A stretch of DNA of 35,800 nucleotides. Source: an uncultured Gilliamella sp. GTDB lineage: Bacteria; Pseudomonadota; Gammaproteobacteria; Enterobacterales; Orbaceae. Under the pieces are notes generated by a model that had not been told where the DNA came from, made no database searches, and was given only the letters and a program-made list of their open reading frames with translations. The position numbers and the translations under genes were made by a program. Shown piece by piece: positions 1 to 6,879 of this stretch (position 1 is its first letter; each line of letters starts with the position of its first letter). Where the stretch lies: contig CAMLMY010000022.1 in assembly GCA_946481345.1 (NCBI GenBank), positions 1 through 35,800 on the forward strand, written 5' to 3'.

Positions 1-25
1 TGACATAAAAAGACCCCCAGTTATT

Positions 26-48
26 GGTTGTCCAACTATTGGGGGTCA
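26..48 (+). mobile_element. IS3-type terminal inverted repeat (end of an IS lying mostly outside the window)
   Basis: The stretch ending in CCAACTATTGGGGGTCA matches the usual right end of IS3-family (IS150-like) elements, which end in ...GTCCAAC...GGGGGTCA. It also forms an 8-bp inverted repeat (GACCCCCA at 12-19 with TGGGGGTC at 40-47). No transposase is visible, so this is either the tip of an element to the left or a solo end. The family assignment rests on the end motif only. Confidence 0.45.
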
Positions 49-685
49 CTTCATTTGAGGGCTTTTTGTTTTAGGATACATATCCGATTTATTATAAGTT
101 TCGTTGAATTTGCTCTCCTGTTATTCATCCTTTTTGTTGCTAATTCAGTTTAAAATTTTAACAACGCTAATACCCAGTTGGTCCATATTTACTCATCAGA
201 CCTTGAACTAACCACGTTTTATTACGGTTATGAATTCCTATTTGATGGTAAAAAGGGTAATGTAGATTTTTATTAGGTGCGGTTATATACTTAGAAAAAT
301 CAGGTACGGACATCTTGTATAGAATGGGAGTATGTCATGTTTGCTGAAAATTTTTGGATGTCATTTGCAGTGTTAGCGCAATGGTGGACGATTTGCATCA
401 TCTCCAGCCGTCAATCGGTGAGGTTAATGGCGACCATTTTTATTTCCGTTACTCTCAATTTACTAAAACAATGAACCAATATAGTTAATACCATTGATTT
501 TTGCTTAATAGATCGACAATACCTTTTCATATTGTATTTCAATTTGTCACAATTTTGCTTAATTGGCTAAAAATGATTTAACAAAGATAATTATTTAGTA
601 ACTAAAAAGCAGTAATAGAAGTTACCAGTTAAAATCAAAACACTTTCCAAAAATAATAGAACATGAATATGTAAGGAGATAAATC
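49..685. other. AT-rich region with decayed coding fragments upstream of the GDSL hydrolase
   Basis: There is no confident gene here. An open stretch at about 163-275 reads ...SSDLELTTFYYGYEFLFDG... and ends at a TAG without a start codon, so it looks like a remnant. A 45-codon ORF (337-474) has a good ribosome binding site and is listed separately. In another frame of that ORF, 381-487 reads MVDDLHHLQPSIGEVNG..., so which frame is the real or former one is uncertain. The last ~150 bases are very AT-rich and probably hold the hydrolase promoter. Confidence 0.4.
337..474 (+). CDS. possible small membrane protein (45 aa)
   Basis: The ATG is preceded by GGGAG with six bases between, a good ribosome binding site. 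The product is hydrophobic and basic (it begins MFAENFWMSFAV, then a stretch ICIISS...LMATIFISVTLNLL) and could span the membrane once or twice. I do not recognise a family. It sits in otherwise decayed DNA next to an IS end, and a second frame across the same bases also looks peptide-like, so it may be a remnant rather than a working gene. Confidence 0.25.
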   Translation: MFAENFWMSFAVLAQWWTICIISSRQSVRLMATIFISVTLNLLKQ

Positions 686-2524
686 ATGTCAGTCATTAAG
701 CAACAAACCGGTGAAAGTATACAGCGGATATTAGATACTTTACCCGAAGACTACAATAAGCTACATCTAATAATGGCAAAAATGGCGGCCGGGGAAGATG
801 TTAAAATTGCATGTTATGGTGATTCGACCACCGATGGTATCAATACAACAAACCATAAAAAAAATATTACAGGAACAGATCATAATCTCAATGCCCCTAA
901 TGCGTGGCCAGCTCAGCTACAATTGTTGCTTAGAGAAATGTATCATAATAATAATATAAACGTTTTTAATGCAGGATTTAGCGGGAAACGAATAGAAAAC
1001 GGTTGGGCAACAGATAATTATGAGGCCAATATCACAAAAAATCCGTACTACGGAGTATGTGATATGGTTATCATCAACTTTGGATTAAATGATGCCGCTA
1101 GAACTAATCGGCTATATCGATATATTAATCAAACAGAGTTATTAATTAAAAAAGTTATAAAAGATGGTTCAACCCCTGTGTTGCTATCATGTAATCTAAC
1201 ATATCTATCAAAAAAGGACGGAAGCGAAAGGGATAAAAAAGATGTTACTCAACAATATAATCAAGCTAAGGAATATTTAGCCCAAAAATATAATATCCCA
1301 TTTTTTGATTTATCCAATTCAATGATTAGTTGGTTACAAAATAACAATCAATATAAATGGGGTGAATTGCAACCCGACGGATTACATTTTGGTGATTTGG
1401 GGCATAAATATCAAGCAATGTGGCTAGCGAGTCGTTTATATTCAAATACCGTTATTATTAATGATTCCACACCGTATCAATCAATTAATTTTATGGATAG
1501 TAAATCTAATTCTCCATTTGGCTATGCAAGCCAATACACTGGCACAGGTACAAAATATTTATCAATTGTACTCGCGAAAGATGTTAAGAAATTCATTAAC
1601 CAGCCAACCATGGAAGTTTATGTTTGGTGTGAAACTAACAACGTTGCGTGCGTTTATCGTCAAGCTTCATATGAAAATGCCACGGGCAGCTATGTTATGC
1701 ACAAAGATATTATGAGTGATGTAGTTAACTCGTATAGGATCTTACCTAGATTTGATATGACAAACGGGAAAACCAGTTATGGAGGGGTTGATGTTCCCCG
1801 GTATCTGTGCGATTTAAAATATGGGTTAAATAAATTGTCATATATTTATGGCAAAGATAAAGAAATTGACACAACTGATTTTTATTTTGGTTTTTTTGAT
1901 TTCGTTAAAAATTATGAATCTAATTTTAATCCCCGTAATTTATTATATAAATCCGGCCCTATTCGGAGTATTGCAACGGTTCCGGCGCGCAAGAATATAG
2001 TCAATTATATTAGAAGAGATCTGTATGATCAGACTGGACAGGATTCACTGCAATTATTTGTTGATGGCAAAAAAACATATTTATATTTAGAATTTGAAGG
2101 ATCAGAGCTAAATGGAATTGTGTTAACACAAACCAGAGGTATGCGTAAAATGTATAACGATGGCTTTATGCTGTTTAAATTGGATGACTCTAATTTATCG
2201 GCGCATGTCATTAGGTCATCGGTTAAAACAAATGAAACAACATATTCAACCGCTGCAGAGGGTATTATCCCAATTTTTATTGATAAAACAAATTGTAAAT
2301 TATTATTAGAATTCTATATTGATAAATCTAACAATATTATTATGAATTCATTAAACGAACAGTATGGCTTATTAAGTCATCATGTTATTTCGCCACTGTT
2401 TGCATTTCCCTTTTCAGGTATTTTTGGAAATATTTTTAGTAAAAATATATCGCGAGATGAGGATATTTCAACACAATTTAATATAACAAGGGCGGAGGTA
2501 TGGTACAAAGATAACATAAATTAA
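686..2524 (+). CDS. SGNH/GDSL-family hydrolase with long C-terminal beta-rich region
   Basis: Predicted serine esterase/lipase-fold enzyme. The SGNH blocks are visible in order: GDS with nucleophile Ser47 (VKIACYGDSTTDG, residues 39-51), block II around NAGFSG (95-100), block III GLND with Asn135 (133-136), and block V DGLH with Asp231 and His234. The catalytic domain therefore covers about residues 35-255. The remaining ~350 residues have no family I can name; they look beta-rich with many aromatics and may bind a carbohydrate or serve as a fibre-type domain. No signal peptide is visible. The ATG has a strong AAGGAG site five to six bases upstream. The gene stands alone, bordered by decayed DNA and an IS end, with a weak hairpin after the stop. 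Known SGNH enzymes deacetylate polysaccharides or cleave esters; the substrate here is unknown. A capsule/tail-fibre esterase is one possibility. Confidence 0.75.
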   Translation: MSVIKQQTGESIQRILDTLPEDYNKLHLIMAKMAAGEDVKIACYGDSTTDGINTTNHKKNITGTDHNLNAPNAWPAQLQLLLREMYHNNNINVFNAGFSGKRIENGWATDNYEANITKNPYYGVCDMVIINFGLNDAARTNRLYRYINQTELLIKKVIKDGSTPVLLSCNLTYLSKKDGSERDKKDVTQQYNQAKEYLAQKYNIPFFDLSNSMISWLQNNNQYKWGELQPDGLHFGDLGHKYQAMWLASRLYSNTVIINDSTPYQSINFMDSKSNSPFGYASQYTGTGTKYLSIVLAKDVKKFINQPTMEVYVWCETNNVACVYRQASYENATGSYVMHKDIMSDVVNSYRILPRFDMTNGKTSYGGVDVPRYLCDLKYGLNKLSYIYGKDKEIDTTDFYFGFFDFVKNYESNFNPRNLLYKSGPIRSIATVPARKNIVNYIRRDLYDQTGQDSLQLFVDGKKTYLYLEFEGSELNGIVLTQTRGMRKMYNDGFMLFKLDDSNLSAHVIRSSVKTNETTYSTAAEGIIPIFIDKTNCKLLLEFYIDKSNNIIMNSLNEQYGLLSHHVISPLFAFPFSGIFGNIFSKNISRDEDISTQFNITRAEVWYKDNIN

Positions 2525-2527
2525 TTA

Positions 2528-2544
2528 ACGGTATTTTTTACCGT
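2528..2544 (+). terminator. weak hairpin after the GDSL hydrolase
   Basis: ACGGTA and TACCGT pair around a five-T loop immediately after the stop codon. The stem is only six base pairs and the following tract is TTGAATTT, so termination would be weak. Confidence 0.35.
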
Positions 2545-2934
2545 ATTGAATTTATTATTTAATGCTTAATTAATTGTTATGATGAAATCCTAAAGAAAAC
2601 ATCTTAAGAAAGGATAAATGTGAATGTCCAGCCTGCAATGAAGTTATATATGTTTGCCCGAATCTTGCCAAAGGGAGTGAGATTTATGATGATGAGCTTA
2701 GTCCTAAGTGTGCATAAAGGAATTAAACACACAAAAGGTGGTTTGGGGGAAACATATTGAATGCTGCGGGTTTGGCCTGAGAGGTAATTATAATCAAAGA
2801 CACATTAAAAAAATAATAAAGTGTAATCATTAATCTTGATAAGCAAAATATCCTAAAGTCAATGTTTGCTAATCGAGGGTATAGTGATAAACAACCAATC
2901 GATCATCAATCGGTAGTATGTCACTTTAACCAAT

Positions 2935-3149
2935 AAAGGTAAAGTTAGTTTCACCAGAATAGTAAATTATGATAACCGCAGAGATACAATTACCAAAAAA
3001 GCTGATCTCTGTATTTGTTGCCGAGAAAGTCAGGCATTTGCTCTCTACAGGGGGAAAACCTGTCAAAAAGTTTCAGGTTAACTGTACGTTTGAGTATAAA
3101 AATTAATAAATAATCTTACTTTATATTCACTGAACATAGGGATAAACCA
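2935..3149 (+). repeat. ~215-bp direct repeat, copy 1 (partner at 6880-7097)
   Basis: Collinear similarity to 6880-7097 is obvious by eye: shared blocks include GTAAATTATGATAACC, GATACAATTACCAAAAAAG, CCGAGAAAGTCAGG, GTCAAAAAGTTTCAGGTTAA and TACGTTT. Both copies end in a degenerate type I-E CRISPR repeat (here 3123-3149). The block GTCAAAAAGTTTCAGG...TACGTTT (3062-3104) recurs alone at 13779 and 15259. The repeat has no intact ORF. Short translated bits (KKFQVN.TF) faintly recall the zinc-binding N-terminus of IS1-type InsA, but that is speculation. Confidence 0.7.
3123..3149 (+). repeat. fossil CRISPR repeat (27 nt, short form)
   Basis: The 3' half reads CATAGGGATAAACC, nearly identical to the repeat of the intact array at 7360. 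The 5' half (ATATTCACTGAA) is degenerate. Its length, 27 rather than 29 nt, matches the fossil at 5964-5990, which lacks the same internal TA. No spacer-repeat unit follows, so it is a solo remnant. Confidence 0.5.
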
Positions 3150-3427
3150 TAAAATGAACAATTTAATAAAAACTAAACTTTTTTGAGCGCAAAAACGCAA
3201 ATTTTTAGCAAACAATAAGTTAAGTAATTAAAATAATTGTTTGGTTGATTGTTTTTTGTTCAAAGATCTGTATAGAATTGAACATTTATGAATTTTAGGT
3301 GTGAAAAAATGCATAATCCAAATAAATGAAAAATATTCCAATAAAACGTGATTTTTTTTAAAGTTAGCTTTAATTAAAAATTTAATTTAAAATATAATTT
3401 AATTATTTTTGTGAATAAATTATTGTT

Positions 3428-4006
3428 ATGAATAGCCCAGATCAAATAAAAAATAACATTATCAATTGGATATCCAATGGTGACTCAATTTATGAATATC
3501 ATGATAACGATGTTATTATTGATGAGCTCTGTTTTTTGGAGAGAAAAAATAGAGCTGACCTTGTATATGCAAATGGTAAATTAACAGCTTTTGAAATTAA
3601 ATCTAAAGCAGATAGTTTGGCTAGATGGGAATCTCAATGCTCTGCATACTTAAAAGTTTTTGATGCGGTTTGGTTATGTTGTCACAATAAACATGCTTTG
3701 AAATCTATAGAAGTTACCCCTAAAGAAGTCGGTATTATAATCGTCGATGATACTAAATCAGGTTTGGCGATACTTAGAGATGCTAAAATAAATAAAAATA
3801 TAGATTCATATTACCTATCCGATTTACTCTGGCGTGTAGAGCTTGATGAGTTGTGTCTTGAAAATAATTTGAAGGTAATAAAGAAAGAAAAAATAAAGGA
3901 AGTCAGAACTCGAATAAGCAATGAACTTCCTATTGAAATTATTCGACAAAAAGTATTACAAAAGCTTAAATTGCGTTATGAAAGTTTAAGTCATTCTAGC
4001 AATTGA
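3428..4006 (+). CDS. sce7726-family protein, putative PD-(D/E)XK-type nuclease fold
   Basis: The sequence fits the sce7726 family, known mainly as a partner of sce7725/beta-family proteins and of unknown function. Residues 42-58 read RADLVY...AFEIKSK: Asp44, then Glu56-x-Lys58, which is the D...ExK core of PD-(D/E)XK nucleases. The conserved continuation (K60-ADSL-R66, Q70, Y74, VFD) is also present. The C-terminal third is lysine-rich and helical. There is no signal peptide or membrane segment, so it should be cytosolic. The ribosome binding site is poor. The gene converges on the beta-family gene and their 3' ends overlap by 21 bp, whereas such pairs are usually described side by side. Nuclease activity is inferred from the motif alone. 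A role in phage defence or a selfish module is plausible from the neighbouring S24 repressor and CRISPR locus but unproven. Confidence 0.7.
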   Translation: MNSPDQIKNNIINWISNGDSIYEYHDNDVIIDELCFLERKNRADLVYANGKLTAFEIKSKADSLARWESQCSAYLKVFDAVWLCCHNKHALKSIEVTPKEVGIIIVDDTKSGLAILRDAKINKNIDSYYLSDLLWRVELDELCLENNLKVIKKEKIKEVRTRISNELPIEIIRQKVLQKLKLRYESLSHSSN

Positions 4007-5014
4007 AGTAATATGTTGATTAATTCTTATGCCGTTCCATGTTCCTGAATTACCATTATTAATGGTTTTATTTGCAATGTGATAAATTTGAGAGTCTCCC
4101 CAACTAAAATTATTACCGTGATAAAAACTTTCAGAAACAAGGCAATTAGCTAAATCAACGAATTTATTAAATTCATGACTATTGCCAGTTTTCATTTGAT
4201 ACCAATGATAATTATCATAGTAAGTTACACATGGTATTATTTGCATTCCAGGAACATATTCCATTGGAGATGTTGGGTTAGTTGCTCCATAATCTCCATA
4301 AATTAAATTTATTCTTGGAAATGAACTTTTTAAGTTAAAATATAGGGGTAAGTCAAGGTTAGGTATTTCTTCCCACATATCTCGGCTGGATGTTTTTTGT
4401 GATGGATATGATGTTGATATAACTGAGACATTAAGACCACTATATAAATTTGAGAGTCTATATAAAAAATCGGATAACCGATTCTGAATTGTATTAATAT
4501 TTTCACCTACTATAGATCCTATATCACATAAAACTAAAATTGAATTTTGATCTGATGATGAAGCTAATAATGCAAATAAATTATTAATTGAGTTTTCTGA
4601 CAAATCAGTTACACGTATTGCAATTTTTCTGTATGGTCTATTTTGTAGTTTAAATAAGAAATGTACATTATTCCTCATTGTTGATGTAGGCAAGATACTA
4701 ATAACAGGAATTAGATTAGGATTTACCTGTAAAATCTTTTCATAAAAATCATATTTATGTTGAAAATCGTTACTATGATCTAATAAACCATTAGCTTGAT
4801 TATATTTATCATACATATCTGGTGCAATTAAAGATGCGTCAACTAAAAATGGATACTTCCCCCAGTTAGGTAGAAAATTATTAAATAAGTAATCATTCTT
4901 TAATTCTCCTCGTGTATTAATAAAAGGTAAAACGTAATTTTTATCATTATTATCAATATTAATTAGAGCATTAATATCATTCATTCCAGATTTTAAATTT
5001 ACTATATGGAACAT
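3986..5014 (-). CDS. beta family protein (T4 beta protein-like, sce7725-type)
   Basis: 342 residues with hallmarks of the beta-protein family (named after a phage T4 protein of unknown function). The N-terminal region has a long alpha/beta portion (IPVISILPTS, KIAIRVTDLS, ILVLCDIGSI), and the C-terminus carries the family-typical SWGDSQIYHIAN...GTWNGIRINQHIT. No catalytic motif is evident and there is no signal peptide. The ATG has an AGGAG site eight bases upstream. Members commonly sit beside sce7726 proteins; here the partner lies on the opposite strand and the two genes overlap tail to tail by 21 bp, so each transcript contains antisense to the other's end. The S24 repressor follows upstream on the same strand, separated by a terminator, so this gene has its own promoter in about 5015-5060. 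Function unknown; association with mobile or defence loci is inference. Confidence 0.7.
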   Translation of the reverse strand: MFHIVNLKSGMNDINALINIDNNDKNYVLPFINTRGELKNDYLFNNFLPNWGKYPFLVDASLIAPDMYDKYNQANGLLDHSNDFQHKYDFYEKILQVNPNLIPVISILPTSTMRNNVHFLFKLQNRPYRKIAIRVTDLSENSINNLFALLASSSDQNSILVLCDIGSIVGENINTIQNRLSDFLYRLSNLYSGLNVSVISTSYPSQKTSSRDMWEEIPNLDLPLYFNLKSSFPRINLIYGDYGATNPTSPMEYVPGMQIIPCVTYYDNYHWYQMKTGNSHEFNKFVDLANCLVSESFYHGNNFSWGDSQIYHIANKTINNGNSGTWNGIRINQHITSIARMT

Positions 5015-5063
5015 TGCTTTCTCCTCTTTTTATATGATTAAGATTATCTGTTTTGGGCTTATT

Positions 5064-5082
5064 AAAAACCGCGAAAGCGGTT
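5064..5082 (-). terminator. rho-independent terminator of the S24 repressor gene
   Basis: On the minus strand AACCGC-TTTC-GCGGTT is followed by TTTAAT, about 22 bases beyond the stop of the repressor. It isolates the repressor from the beta-family gene downstream. Confidence 0.65.
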
Positions 5083-5104
5083 CGTTATTTATGCGCAATC
5101 CTGC

Positions 5105-5779
5105 CTAGCCATGTTTCCTTAACATCATCGACTGGCTTAACATTACTTTGCCATGTATATAAAGCTGATCAATTTCTTCTTCACTAATATCCCAATTTTG
5201 ATATTTTTTATTATCAGATATAACAATCAGCTTATTTTTTATTAATTGTAAACGTTTTACATACAAACCACGATCAAAAGTAAAAACATAGATACCATCG
5301 CTTTGGAATTGATTAACCGTAATATCTATGTATATAGCATCACCGCTTTCAAAAGTTCCTTGCATTGAATCGCCAGAAACATTAATTATTTTTAAGTTTT
5401 CGGACGGTATCCCATTAAATAATGTTGTTGCGTGTTCATTGTAAAACTCAATACATTTTATAACTTCTACAATATCATTATTCAAAAATCCGTTTCCTGC
5501 ACTGGCATTTATATTTAAAACCTCAATTACATAGGTATTATTATCAAGTTGATATTGATTATTACAGTTCAATCTTGCTAATTGGGTATTATTTTTATCT
5601 AAATAGAATTGAGGCATACCGTAATCGTACTCTAAACGACGAGCCGATTTTTCCCCAAAAGAAGCCTTACCACTAATCAATTGAGAAATATAGCTCTTTT
5701 CTTTTGGTGGAACTGTTTTATTTGAAAACCATTGTTTTAAATTTTTAGCTCTAAGTTCTTTTAATTCAGTTTTATTCAT
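5105..5779 (-). CDS. phage-type repressor, HTH plus S24 (LexA-like) self-cleaving peptidase
   Basis: CI-type transcriptional repressor. An XRE-like helix-turn-helix covers about residues 5-60 (SYISQLISGKASFGEKSARRLE), followed by a linker and an S24 peptidase domain at about 90-220. The autocleavage apparatus is complete: Ala94-Gly95 scissile bond (NASAGNGF), nucleophile Ser138 (VSGDSMQGTF) and general base Lys175 (GLYVKRLQ). It should therefore respond to RecA-dependent DNA damage signalling. The ATG has an AGGAG site. Two near-perfect palindromes lie 20-65 bases upstream, in the position expected for autoregulatory operators. The divergent cro-like gene is broken, so the repressor may now control only itself and possibly neighbouring islet genes. 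It is the clearest phage-derived gene in the window. Confidence 0.88.
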   Translation of the reverse strand: MNKTELKELRAKNLKQWFSNKTVPPKEKSYISQLISGKASFGEKSARRLEYDYGMPQFYLDKNNTQLARLNCNNQYQLDNNTYVIEVLNINASAGNGFLNNDIVEVIKCIEFYNEHATTLFNGIPSENLKIINVSGDSMQGTFESGDAIYIDITVNQFQSDGIYVFTFDRGLYVKRLQLIKNKLIVISDNKKYQNWDISEEEIDQLYIHGKVMLSQSMMLRKHG

Positions 5780-5801
5780 AGAAGCTCCTATTTTTTATAT
5801 T

Positions 5802-5823
5802 TTATTTAGTATTTACTAAATAA
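5802..5823. promoter_or_regulatory. putative repressor operator 1 (22-bp perfect palindrome)
   Basis: Half-site TTATTTAGTA is followed by its exact reverse complement TACTAAATAA around a TT centre (10-2-10). It lies 23 bases upstream of the S24 repressor start codon, overlapping the likely -10 region of that gene. Binding by the repressor is inferred from position and symmetry. Confidence 0.6.
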
Positions 5824-5827
5824 GCAA

Positions 5828-5844
5828 AAAGTAAACTTTACTTT
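5828..5844. promoter_or_regulatory. putative repressor operator 2 (17-bp perfect palindrome)
   Basis: AAAGTAAACTTTACTTT is an 8-1-8 perfect palindrome. Its centre is about 23 bp from the centre of operator 1, close to two helical turns, as for adjacent phage operators. Core AGTA/TACT elements are shared with operator 1. Confidence 0.55.
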
Positions 5845-5902
5845 GTTTTCGGTCTGGTTTTAAATAAACTATATTAAACTTTTAACTAAACCTAAGGCGA
5901 AG

Positions 5903-5963
5903 ATAAAATTATCAGAGTATCTGTTTCATCTTTCAAGAGGCGGTAAAAGCCAATTTGCTAAAA
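5903..5963 (+). pseudogene. decapitated and truncated cro/YdaS-like regulator
   Basis: Divergent to the S24 repressor, where phages carry cro. The frame from 5903 reads (I)KLSEYLFHLSRGGKSQFAKNV, matching the N-terminus of YdaS/Cro-like proteins, which begin MKLS-YL...RG-KS-LAK. The expected ATG is ATA here, with a purine-rich AAGGCGA just upstream, so the start codon appears mutated. After KNV the frame runs directly into a CRISPR-repeat-like sequence at 5964 and stops at TAA within it. About 20 of the expected ~65-75 codons remain. Confidence 0.55.
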
Positions 5964-5990
5964 ATGTTCCCTGTACACAGGGATAAACCG
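5964..5990 (+). repeat. fossil CRISPR repeat at the break of the cro-like gene
   Basis: ATGTTCCCTGTA followed by CACAGGGATAAACCG: identical to the intact array repeat except G to A at the first base and loss of one internal TA (27 nt). It is solitary; no second repeat lies 61 bp away. It joins the cro-like remnant on its left to a different coding fragment on its right. Confidence 0.65.
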
Positions 5991-6128
5991 CTAGTTCGCA
6001 TTGAATCGAAATTAACCGAATATAATGGTGGCTATAAAATAATATCAATAGAGCATAACGGGGATTTATATGGTTTTAATTGGCATAGTAAATTAGTTTG
6101 TATTTGTGGAAAATTTGACAAGGTTTGA
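5964..6128 (+). CDS. 54-aa ORF initiated inside a CRISPR-like repeat (possible gene remnant)
   Basis: The only in-frame ATG is formed by the first bases of the fossil CRISPR repeat, so the first nine residues (MFPVHRDKP) are repeat-encoded. The rest (LVRIESKLTEYNGGYKII...) has a protein-like composition, with EHNGDLYGFNWHSKL and a CIC near the end, and runs to TGA at 6126-6128. I recognise no family. Most likely it is the 3' end of a gene whose start was lost when the repeat-containing junction formed; translation is uncertain because no ribosome binding site precedes the ATG. Confidence 0.3.
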   Translation: MFPVHRDKPLVRIESKLTEYNGGYKIISIEHNGDLYGFNWHSKLVCICGKFDKV

Positions 6129-6164
6129 TATAATTAGCATTTTCAAAACATTAAGGAATTTGAG

Positions 6165-6494
6165 ATGGCCGTAAAGTATTGCACCCTTTGTCAACGAAAT
6201 GTTACTCCAAAACGAAAAATCGGGGTGGGCACACTAATTGGCGTTTTTTTTACAGGATTTATTTGGGTTTTATTTATTCCTTTTTATAAAAAACGATGTC
6301 CTTTATGCTTGGGCGACAAATTAACAATAATCCCAGCAGTGTCACCAAATAAAAAAGATAATAATATTAAATTAAATCATAATTCTAATTTATCTGTTTC
6401 TGATGAACTAAAAAAATTACATGATCTAAAAGAAAGTGGTGTTTTAACACAAGAAGAATTTGATTTTCAAAAAAGTAAACTATTAAATCACTAA
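6165..6494 (+). CDS. small zinc-ribbon membrane protein with C-terminal SHOCT domain
   Basis: 109 residues in three parts. First, CTLC at 6-9 and CPLC at 45-48 form a split zinc ribbon. Between the two knuckles lies a hydrophobic segment (about 20-40: IGVGTLIGVFFTGFIWVLFIPF) that would cross or dip into the membrane. The C-terminus (about 80-108: DELKKLHDLKESGVLTQEEF) is a typical SHOCT domain, a short module usually at the ends of oligomerising or membrane-linked proteins. The ATG follows AAGGAATTTGAG. No enzymatic motif is present. It is the last gene of the repeat-flanked islet, before the fossil CRISPR unit. Function unknown; the domain calls are fairly secure. Confidence 0.7.
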   Translation: MAVKYCTLCQRNVTPKRKIGVGTLIGVFFTGFIWVLFIPFYKKRCPLCLGDKLTIIPAVSPNKKDNNIKLNHNSNLSVSDELKKLHDLKESGVLTQEEFDFQKSKLLNH

Positions 6495-6507
6495 TTATAA
6501 AATAAAT

Positions 6508-6607
6508 GTGTTCCCTGTATGTACAGGGATCAATCCAATTCCAATGCCTCGTCGAATGCAGCTAATTTAATGCTCCCTGTATATCTTGCCATTACAGAAT
6601 CACAGGG
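6508..6607 (+). CRISPR. fossil repeat-spacer-repeat unit
   Basis: Repeat 6508-6536 (GTGTTCCCTGTAT, GTACAGGGAT, CAATCC; about five mismatches to the intact array), a 33-nt spacer-length gap (6537-6569), then a second repeat beginning at 6570 (ATGCTCCCTGTATA) that is split by ~17 extra bases before CACAGGG at 6601. The exact repeat phasing shows this was once a true array, now decaying. Confidence 0.6.
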
Positions 6608-6768
6608 CGCACAAATGTGGTTAGTCAAATCTCTTATGTGGTCAGACACCAATTCATAGATAAATATTCATTTACACTATTTCACACGAAATATCAGATT
6701 AATATAATTATATTGTATAAACTACATGCATATTCACAGTGGATATAAAGACAATGTGAGGATGTGTC
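6608..6768. other. non-coding stretch upstream of the truncated ORF
   Basis: AT-rich, no ORF; probably the old promoter region of the gene beginning at 6769. Confidence 0.3.
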
Positions 6769-6802
6769 ATGAGTAAGCAAATAGCCGTTTTGGACAATGA
6801 AG
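6769..6802 (+). pseudogene. 5' stub of a gene truncated by an IS end
   Basis: The ATG has a GAGG site eight bases upstream and begins MSKQIAVLDNE; after Glu11 the sequence passes straight into an IS3-type end (TGACTCC...) and stops three codons later. The rest of the gene is gone, so its identity cannot be told. Confidence 0.45.
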
Positions 6803-6824
6803 TGACTCCATAAAGTTGGACACT
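6803..6824 (+). mobile_element. IS3-type left terminal repeat (solo remnant)
   Basis: TGACTCCATAAAGTTGGACA is typical of the left end of IS150-like IS3-family elements. About 60 bases later the sequence joins the 215-bp direct repeat, so no transposase remains. It is the counterpart in type, though not necessarily the partner, of the right end at 26-48. Confidence 0.5.
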
Positions 6825-6879
6825 TTTATTAAGCGGTTTTTTATGTCTGAAAACCATAAACATTTAAATTAAACTTAAG

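Larger units (their letters stand above)
2545..3427. other. decayed intergenic DNA between the hydrolase and the sce7726 gene
   Basis: No intact gene. At 2616-2717 a frame without a start codon reads KCECPACNEVIYVCPNLAKG... to a TAA, a zinc-ribbon-like CxxC...C fragment. At about 2820-2936 another short open stretch (...QNILKSMFANRGYSDKQ...) also lacks a start. The right half contains the 215-bp direct repeat copy (2935-3149). From about 3330 there is sequence resembling the real CRISPR leader: AATGAAAAATATTCCAATAAAACG here against AATGAAAAATATCCC at 7272-7286. The last 100 bases before 3428 are very AT-rich and probably promoter. Confidence 0.45.

Noticed and set aside
2935-3149. Calling the 215-bp repeat an IS1-family remnant
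   Set aside because: Short peptide resemblance to InsA (KKFQVN.TF) needs frameshifts shared by all copies and no terminal inverted repeats were found; left as an unclassified repeat.
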